In this document: piece by piece, positions 43,232 through 48,699 of the stretch
How the letters are laid out: the number at the start of each line of letters is the position of its first letter
How positions within the stretch are numbered: the first letter of the stretch is position 1
Assembly (NCBI GenBank): GCA_002434335.1
Contig: DJJW01000064.1
Span: 1-48,699, forward strand
DNA length: 48,699 nt
From: Lachnoclostridium sp. UBA6558
GTDB taxonomy: Bacteria; Bacillota; Clostridia; Lachnospirales; Lachnospiraceae
Direction of reading: 5' to 3'
Made by a program: the position numbers and the translations under genes
Notes under the pieces: model-generated
Databases searched by the model: none
Seen by the model: the letters and a program-made list of their open reading frames with translations, nothing else
Told to the model about the DNA's origin: nothing

Positions 43232-43272
43232 TGCGTAAACGTTTGTTTATTTAAGGAATAGCAGGAAAATTA
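43232..43272 (+). repeat. right copy of the imperfect 41-bp direct repeat
   Basis: It matches 37293-37333 at 34 of 41 positions. Read in frame it encodes LRKRLFI and a stop, like the C-terminus (HKRLFI) of the DUF6320-like protein at the left copy. Confidence 0.6.
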
Positions 43273-43281
43273 CTATTATTA

Positions 43282-44091
43282 CTATAATTTTTTGCATTGT
43301 TCCGTTATAGTGCGGGCAGTTTGGACAATATCGCCAATTACATTCTCAAAGGAGACTTTGTTAAATTTTGCTTTGGTACCCCGTATACTTATCACAGCTA
43401 TCAAACTGTCCATATTATCAAATATAGGAGCGGCAATACATATCTGCCCGCTTTTTAAGTCGGACACCTGATAAGAATATCCTTTCGTGGGGATTTTATT
43501 AATTTCCAGTAGAAAATCTTCAAAAGACCATTTCTTATTTGTGTAACGATTCAGGATTTTGGCATAATGTTCTCTTGAAACAGCAGGATTGCTGTCCATT
43601 TTACTATAGGCCAGGAAACACATATATACTGCAGGCAGGAATATTTCACTGCTTTCACATTGATTGGGGGTAATCAGCGTTTGGGAATAGGTATTATTTA
43701 AATATTGCTGAAATACTACTATAAAATTTCTGCTGTTAACCTGTGCCTCTTTTTCACTTCTTTCAATACCGTTTTCTAATACGCTTAAATCCACATATTC
43801 ATCATATTTTTCTGACAGATAAGTCAGCTGTGGTCTTGCAATCTTAGCAATAGGAATGCTGTGGGCTGCTACCAATCCGAGCATAAATACCCTTGAACCC
43901 AGAGAATAAACCCCTGTGTATTCATCTCGCTGTATAAAATCTTTTTCTGCTAAGGTGACTAAAGTTCTGAGTACTGTACTTTTATACAAAGACAATGCAT
44001 TAGAAATCTCTGTCAGAGTCATTTTACCTCCGTTTTTATACATTAAATCAAGAATATCCAAAGCCCGATCCAGGCATTTAATTGATGACAT
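43282..44091 (-). CDS. IclR-family transcriptional regulator
   Basis: 269 residues. N-terminal winged helix (RALDILDLMYKNGGKMTLTEI, STVLRTLVTL at about 5-50) and a C-terminal GAF-like effector domain (LKSGQICIAAPIFDN, AVISIRGT). It is divergent from the OYE-type gene at 44471, its likely target. Its effector is probably a small organic acid or aromatic, by family habit only. Confidence 0.92.
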   Translation of the reverse strand: MSSIKCLDRALDILDLMYKNGGKMTLTEISNALSLYKSTVLRTLVTLAEKDFIQRDEYTGVYSLGSRVFMLGLVAAHSIPIAKIARPQLTYLSEKYDEYVDLSVLENGIERSEKEAQVNSRNFIVVFQQYLNNTYSQTLITPNQCESSEIFLPAVYMCFLAYSKMDSNPAVSREHYAKILNRYTNKKWSFEDFLLEINKIPTKGYSYQVSDLKSGQICIAAPIFDNMDSLIAVISIRGTKAKFNKVSFENVIGDIVQTARTITEQCKKL

Positions 44092-44409
44092 AGTATTTTT
44101 CCTTTCTGAATTTGTCTATCTTAGCATAATTAAACTTATTAATGAATGTTAGAGCTAGGTAGTAATAGCGGATTACTAATATCTGTTTTGACTTAATTAG
44201 GATTGTTATGTAACTATATCTTTTCTGATTGTATCATTTTCTTCTGTATTATACCAGTGATTTTAGAGCTTTTAAAGCTTCCTTAAGTTAAGAAGATAAT
44301 TAGAGACATAAAAATATAATGATTCCACTAGGTAGAATATATATATATTGATAATTTGATTAAAGCCTTGAAATTATAGGATTATATATATAAAAACAAC
44401 TGATTAAAG

Positions 44410-44438
44410 TTGCATACAGTAGAACTTTGTGATAAAAT
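44410..44438 (+). promoter_or_regulatory. predicted promoter of the OYE-type gene
   Basis: TTGCAT (44410-44415), a 17-nt spacer and TAAAAT (44433-44438). The rest of 44092-44409 is AT-rich and holds no gene. Confidence 0.5.
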
Positions 44439-44470
44439 TATCATTATAAAAACTATTGGAGGATAATGAA

Positions 44471-46384
44471 ATGAAAGTATTACAACCTATTGATATAGGT
44501 AACCTAAAACTAAAAAATAGATTCATCATGGCAGCTATGGGACCGGAATTGGGTAATTTTGATACCAGAACAGTGGATTACTATTTGCGCAGGGCAAAAG
44601 GCGGAGCCGCTATGCTGCTGATTAATACCATAGCTACCGAGGCAATTGACGGGCATGGACCTTCTGCAATGTTAACGGAAGAAAGTTATGACGGGTTTCA
44701 ATATTTGGCAGAACAGGCACATTCCTATGATTGCAAAGTATGTATTCAGATCATGCCGGGAGTCGGCTTAGGCGGTATGGCACCCGGAAGATTAAAACCT
44801 GCCAGCGCTTCGGCCCTGCCCCTTTATCCGGGAGCAGATATCACTTTTGATGAGTTGACAAAAGAGGAAATAAAATTTATACAGGGAGAAGTATTTAAAA
44901 CAGTTGGACTTGCTAAGAAAGCAGGAGCAGATGCCGTCGAAATACATGCCTACGGAGGGTATTTGACAGATAAGTTCATGACCTCCAAATGGAATATACG
45001 TACGGATGAATACGGCGGAAGCTTTGAAAACAGGATGCGGTTTCTTGTTGAAATTATTGATGGAATACAAGAAGAACTTGGTAAGGATTTCCCTTTAATC
45101 GTGAAATATACACCCTGCCATTTTCTTCCTGTGGAATATGGCTACCGGGCTATGGAAGAAGGCATTGAAATTGCCAAACTGTTAGAAGAGAAAGGGGTAC
45201 ATGCTCTGCATATCGATGCCGGATGTCATGATAATTGGTACATGGCTATGCCTCCAATCTATCAGCAGGAAGCGGTGCCTCAGCTGTTGGCAGCAAAAAA
45301 AGTGAAAGAAATTACCTCTTTGCCGGTTATAACCAACGGAAGATTAGGGGATATTGATAAGGCTGAAGCAGCTATTGAAAACGGATATCTGGATATTGCG
45401 GGCGTAGGCAGGGAATTTCTGGCCGACCCTGATTTCCCCAATAAAGTAATGGAGAATAAAACAGATGAAATACGTTATTGTATTTATTGTAATGAAGGCT
45501 GTATTAAAAGTGTCTGTGAGGGTGCAAGCATAAAATGCGCAGTAAATCCCTTAACCGGCTATGAAGGTATAAAAAATCTGACCAGAGCAGAAAGAGCCAA
45601 AAAGATACTTGTAATCGGTGCCGGTCCAGGGGGATGTCAGGCGGCGATTACAGCAGCAGAAGCCGGACATGATGTGGAAATATGGGAAAAACAGGATCAT
45701 CTGGGAGGTAATTTTTATAATGCCTGTTTACCGCCATTTAAGAGAGATGGTAATAAGATATTATCCTATTACAGGAACACCTTAAAAAATTTAAGTATTC
45801 CTATAAGGTATTGTAAAGAAGCTACGGAAGACTCTGTATTAGCATACCGGCCGGATATCGTTATCCATGCGGCAGGTGCTTTACCGGTAAGACCTCAGTC
45901 AATCCAGGGAATTAATAAGAGCCATGTTGCCACAGCTTCTGATGTACTTCAAAATAAAGTATTTATGGGAGAGCAGGTGGCAGTTATCGGTGCCGGTCTT
46001 GTAGGCTGTGAAACTGCAGTTGTTCTTGCCCAAAGAGGTAAAAAAGTAATAATGGTTGAAATGGCTGACCATATTCTGCCTGAACCTGTTTTTGTTCAAA
46101 ATGCAATGATGCTTAACAAACTGCTGGAAAATCCCAACATAAGTTTTAAAACCTCCTCTAAATTAACAGGAATACAGGATGGAACCATAACCATATCCAC
46201 AGCAGGGCAGGAAGAAACCTTAACCTGTGACAATGTTGTACTGGCAATGGGCTTTTCACCTGATATAAAACTTTATAATGCCCTTAAAGATAAAGTGACA
46301 ATGTTTAACATCGGAGACAGCGTAAAAGTCAGAAAAGTATTGGAGGCTGTACAGGAAGCCTACGATGCGGTATTAAAAATATAG
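44471..46384 (+). CDS. Old Yellow Enzyme-type Fe-S flavoprotein (enoate/dienoyl-CoA reductase family)
   Basis: 637 residues. FMN barrel (1-345) with HAYGGYLTDKF as active-site segment. A [4Fe-4S] site is formed by cysteines in CIYCNEGC and C..GASIKC. The C-terminal half has two dinucleotide sites, VIGAGPGG and VIGAGLVGCE, for FAD and NAD(P)H. This is the layout of 2,4-dienoyl-CoA reductase, 2-enoate reductase and BaiH/BaiCD. It would reduce an activated C=C bond of an unsaturated acid, ketone or phenylpropanoid. The ATG at 44471 follows TGGAGGA by 7 nt. It stands alone with the divergent IclR regulator, so the substrate cannot be read from neighbours. Confidence 0.92.
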   Translation: MKVLQPIDIGNLKLKNRFIMAAMGPELGNFDTRTVDYYLRRAKGGAAMLLINTIATEAIDGHGPSAMLTEESYDGFQYLAEQAHSYDCKVCIQIMPGVGLGGMAPGRLKPASASALPLYPGADITFDELTKEEIKFIQGEVFKTVGLAKKAGADAVEIHAYGGYLTDKFMTSKWNIRTDEYGGSFENRMRFLVEIIDGIQEELGKDFPLIVKYTPCHFLPVEYGYRAMEEGIEIAKLLEEKGVHALHIDAGCHDNWYMAMPPIYQQEAVPQLLAAKKVKEITSLPVITNGRLGDIDKAEAAIENGYLDIAGVGREFLADPDFPNKVMENKTDEIRYCIYCNEGCIKSVCEGASIKCAVNPLTGYEGIKNLTRAERAKKILVIGAGPGGCQAAITAAEAGHDVEIWEKQDHLGGNFYNACLPPFKRDGNKILSYYRNTLKNLSIPIRYCKEATEDSVLAYRPDIVIHAAGALPVRPQSIQGINKSHVATASDVLQNKVFMGEQVAVIGAGLVGCETAVVLAQRGKKVIMVEMADHILPEPVFVQNAMMLNKLLENPNISFKTSSKLTGIQDGTITISTAGQEETLTCDNVVLAMGFSPDIKLYNALKDKVTMFNIGDSVKVRKVLEAVQEAYDAVLKI

Positions 46385-46518
46385 GCAATGAGAACCCATC
46401 GCAACTATACTAAGACAATGAATGAATATGCAGTAAATTGGGCTTTCAAAGGATGCCAAAAGTATTAAATACCATAATAGAAATAAACCAGTTAAATAAA
46501 ACTGAATAATGGAAAAAA

Positions 46519-46568
46519 GAGGCAATATTTATTTTGGAAATTTAAAAATAAATATTGTCTCTTTTTTT
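46519..46568 (+). terminator. strong terminator of the OYE-type gene
   Basis: Bases 46519-46535 and 46545-46561 form a 17-bp stem (start GAGGCAATAT, one G-U), followed by seven T. It fills most of the useful part of 46385-46686. Confidence 0.9.
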
Positions 46569-46770
46569 ATTTGCGCACTGATTGGAAGATGGATTTAGCA
46601 GAGGTGTTCACAAAAGAAGAATAAATTATATGGTAAAGCCTAATGTTACTATATTGTAACACTACTGTAATAATAAAATGTAGCTAATGAAAGACAATAC
46701 CTGTAATATCATATGTAATATGTTTATGGATGTTGACTTTATAAATTATACTATAATTTTAGGAGCAGTT

Positions 46771-48321
46771 ATGAATAAAAAAACTATTTTTTTAACAGGT
46801 GCATCAGGAAACGTTGGATATGAAGGCTTCAGGCAATTACTTGATAGAAGAGATCATTTTAATATTGTAGTTTTAATATTGCCGACTAAAAAGGAGAAAG
46901 AAATAATGTCACCCTATATAAATCAACCGGGTGTTAAAATCGTTTGGGGGGATTTAACAAATTATAACGATGTATATAAGTGTGCAGAGGGAGCGGATTA
47001 TGTCCTGCATGTGGGGGGAATGGTATCTCCGGCAGCAGATTATAGTCCTGTATTAACTGCCAAAGTAAATCTGGGTGCAGTTCGAAATATAATTAAAGCG
47101 ATTAAGGCACAGCCAAACAGAGACGAGATTAAACTGATATATATCGGGACAAATGCAGAAACCGGGGACAGAAATCCACCGATACATTGGGGAAGAACCG
47201 GAGACCCGATAAAAATAAGCATTTATGACAACTATGCTGTCACAAAAGCAATTGCAGAAAGAGAAGTAATTGAATCGGGACTGAAATATTGGGTATCACT
47301 AAGGCAGACAGGTGTTTTATATGCAGGGATGTTAAAACAGATGGATCCAATCATGTTTCATAAGCCGGTAAACGGTGTTTTTGAATGGGTAACTGCAAAA
47401 GATGCAGGAAGGCTGCTGGCAAATGTTTGTGAGGAAGATATACCGGAAGAATTTTGGAGGAGAATCTATAACATTGGCGGCGGTAATAAATTCAGAACGG
47501 TTAATTATATCTTTATGCAAAGAACATTTAAAGCTGCCGGTTTAAAGGATATTAGAAGAGTAACTGATTTAAATTGGTTTGCTACGAGAAATTTTCACGG
47601 ACAATGGTATGAAGATTCTGATATATTAGAATCTTATCTGCATTTTAGAAGTGGTTCTATGGATGATTTTATAAAGGAGTTGGAAGAAAATGTACCTTTA
47701 AAAATGAAGTCAGCAAAGTTTTTACCAACTTCTATTACGAAAAAATTTATCATGGAGCCTGTTGCTAATCATGAGCTGGGTACAATGTACTGGATAAAAA
47801 ATAATGTGAAAGATAGAATAACTGCCTTCTTTGGCTCGAAGGACGAATGGAATAAGATTTCAACGTGGAAGGAATACAAGATAGCCAGACCCTCTAAAAA
47901 GCCGATATACCTGAATCATGGCTATGATGAAAATAAACCAAAATCCGAATTGGATATCCTTGATATGAAACAGGCAGCAGAGTTTAGGGGTGGAAAATGC
48001 CTGTCAGGTAACATGGTAAAAGGCGATTTGTATACAAAGCTAAAGTGGTCTTGTGCGTTCGGACATGAATTTGAAGCAAGTCCTGCCCTCGTTTTATTAG
48101 GAGGACATTGGTGCCCTGAATGTTTTCCGGCGCCATGGAACTATGATGAGGAAGCAAAAAGAAATCCATTCTTTGCACAGGTTTGGTATCCCCTGCACGA
48201 TAAGAATGAGAATAATTATTATGATAGAGGTATTTTAAAAGAGTATAAAAACAATAAATCCAGAATACCTAAGTTGAAACGTTATACCAGGTATATAGAA
48301 TTAAAATTAAAGAAGGAATGA
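46771..48321 (+). CDS. NAD(P)-dependent epimerase-type SDR fused to a treble-clef zinc domain
   Basis: 516 residues. Residues 1-330 are an extended SDR: TGASGNVG nucleotide loop at the start and the YxxxK pair in DNYAVTKAIAE. Residues about 400-455 form a zinc domain: GGKCLS followed by W-S-C428, GH432, then WC448PEC451. This pattern (GGxCLS...LKWxCxxGHxF...CPxC) is seen in many DNA-associated and phage-type treble clefs. ATG 46771 follows AGGAG; an upstream frame start at 46687 is not used. It is followed at once by a PlsC-type gene, so a lipid- or sterol-like substrate is possible. The fusion is unusual. Confidence 0.87.
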   Translation: MNKKTIFLTGASGNVGYEGFRQLLDRRDHFNIVVLILPTKKEKEIMSPYINQPGVKIVWGDLTNYNDVYKCAEGADYVLHVGGMVSPAADYSPVLTAKVNLGAVRNIIKAIKAQPNRDEIKLIYIGTNAETGDRNPPIHWGRTGDPIKISIYDNYAVTKAIAEREVIESGLKYWVSLRQTGVLYAGMLKQMDPIMFHKPVNGVFEWVTAKDAGRLLANVCEEDIPEEFWRRIYNIGGGNKFRTVNYIFMQRTFKAAGLKDIRRVTDLNWFATRNFHGQWYEDSDILESYLHFRSGSMDDFIKELEENVPLKMKSAKFLPTSITKKFIMEPVANHELGTMYWIKNNVKDRITAFFGSKDEWNKISTWKEYKIARPSKKPIYLNHGYDENKPKSELDILDMKQAAEFRGGKCLSGNMVKGDLYTKLKWSCAFGHEFEASPALVLLGGHWCPECFPAPWNYDEEAKRNPFFAQVWYPLHDKNENNYYDRGILKEYKNNKSRIPKLKRYTRYIELKLKKE

Positions 48322-48353
48322 AATAGGAAGTACAGTGGTTATGAGCAAGCAGT

Positions 48354-48378
48354 GAAGCGGATTGCGAATAGCCGCTTC
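48354..48378 (+). other. hairpin between epimerase and acyltransferase genes
   Basis: GAAGCGG (48354-48360) and CCGCTTC (48372-48378) form a 7-bp stem with an 11-nt loop. No T-run follows. Confidence 0.4.
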
Positions 48379-48442
48379 GACACACAGTGAAGGAATAGTA
48401 ATTCAAGAGACAGCTGCTTGCAGAAAGGAAAATAAGGTACAA

Positions 48443-48699
48443 ATGTATAGAATTTTTTTACTGTTTAAATTTCTATTTTATCTTTTTATTAAAAACTTCG
48501 GTAGAATAAAATTAGCTTATTTAAGAAAAAAGGATCAGGATGCAGCCGATAAGTATGCCTATAAACTGGCAAGAGATATTAGTAATTATGCATTTAAAAT
48601 AACAAAAACAGAAATAGAAGTCATCGGAGAATATAATATTCCGGAAGAGCCGTGTGTGTTTGTATCAAACCATCAAGGAAATTTTGATGCATTTTTATT
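48443..48699 (+). CDS. 1-acylglycerol-3-phosphate acyltransferase (PlsC type), truncated by window end
   Basis: 85 complete codons. A hydrophobic and basic N-terminus (IFLLFKFLFYLFIKN) is followed by the acyltransferase motif I, NHQGNFD, in which H and D of the HX4D catalytic pair are present. The family transfers an acyl group to lysophosphatidic acid at the membrane. It follows the epimerase gene by about 120 nt in the same direction. The rest lies past the window. Confidence 0.85.
   Translation, partial: MYRIFLLFKFLFYLFIKNFGRIKLAYLRKKDQDAADKYAYKLARDISNYAFKITKTEIEVIGEYNIPEEPCVFVSNHQGNFDAFL

Noticed and set aside
44456..44470. TTG start for the OYE-type gene
   Set aside because: The TTG overlaps the ribosome site of the ATG at 44471.
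40904..46384. bai-like bile acid 7-dehydroxylation cluster (SDR + OYE)
   Set aside because: No CoA ligase, CoA transferase, dehydratase or bile acid permease is present; the SDR and OYE genes are separated and under different regulators.

Overview
The window looks like chromosome of a plant-glycan-degrading anaerobic Firmicute of the Lachnospiraceae (Clostridium cluster XIVa) type. This is inferred from the low-G+C coding style, strong AAGGAGG ribosome sites, LplB-type ABC permeases, GH94 phosphorylase, lactose/cellobiose-class PTS, AraC regulators with cupin domains, and a DUF6320-type gene next to an alcohol-acetyltransferase-like domain. No 16S or tRNA gene is present to fix the species.

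Layout. (1) 1-11.8 kb is a first carbohydrate locus: the end of a nucleoside-hydrolase-like gene, a leftward AraC regulator, then a rightward operon of GH2, two ABC sugar permeases, GH3 and a clan GH-A-like hydrolase, closed by a terminator shared with the next gene. No solute-binding protein or ATPase gene is present. (2) 11.8-19.0 kb is a second locus: a leftward AraC regulator, a tandem hairpin repeat, then GH94 phosphorylase, a second nucleoside-hydrolase-like gene and a second GH3. (3) 19.3-30.9 kb is a complete beta-glucoside PTS locus: a LevR-type regulator interrupted by an in-frame TAA, IIA, IIB, IIC, two GH1 6-phospho-beta-glucosidases, its own HPr and Enzyme I, and a soluble chemoreceptor. 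The junctions after IIC are long and rich in inverted repeats. (4) 31.1-37.3 kb carries a DegV protein, an OmpR-type response regulator with its histidine kinase, a fused esterase/acetyltransferase-like protein and a zinc-ribbon membrane protein. (5) 37.3-43.2 kb is an AT-rich accessory segment bounded by imperfect 41-bp direct repeats. It holds flavodoxin, alpha/beta hydrolase, SDR and two related TetR genes with palindromic operators, plus decayed genes and an IS91-like transposase fragment. (6) 43.3-48.7 kb carries an IclR regulator divergent from an Old-Yellow-Enzyme-type Fe-S flavoenzyme, then an SDR epimerase fused to a treble-clef zinc domain, and the start of a PlsC-type acyltransferase.

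Together, loci 1-3 would let the cell import beta-linked oligosaccharides both by ABC transport (cleavage by GH2/GH3 and phosphorolysis by GH94) and by PTS (cleavage of phosphorylated disaccharide by GH1). The points most worth a second look are: the two-hairpin repeat family, one copy of which separates a ribosome site from its gene; the broken and degenerate LevR-type regulator; the self-contained PTS operon that runs into a chemoreceptor gene; the GH94/nucleoside-hydrolase-like pair; the esterase-acetyltransferase fusion; and the repeat-bounded accessory island.
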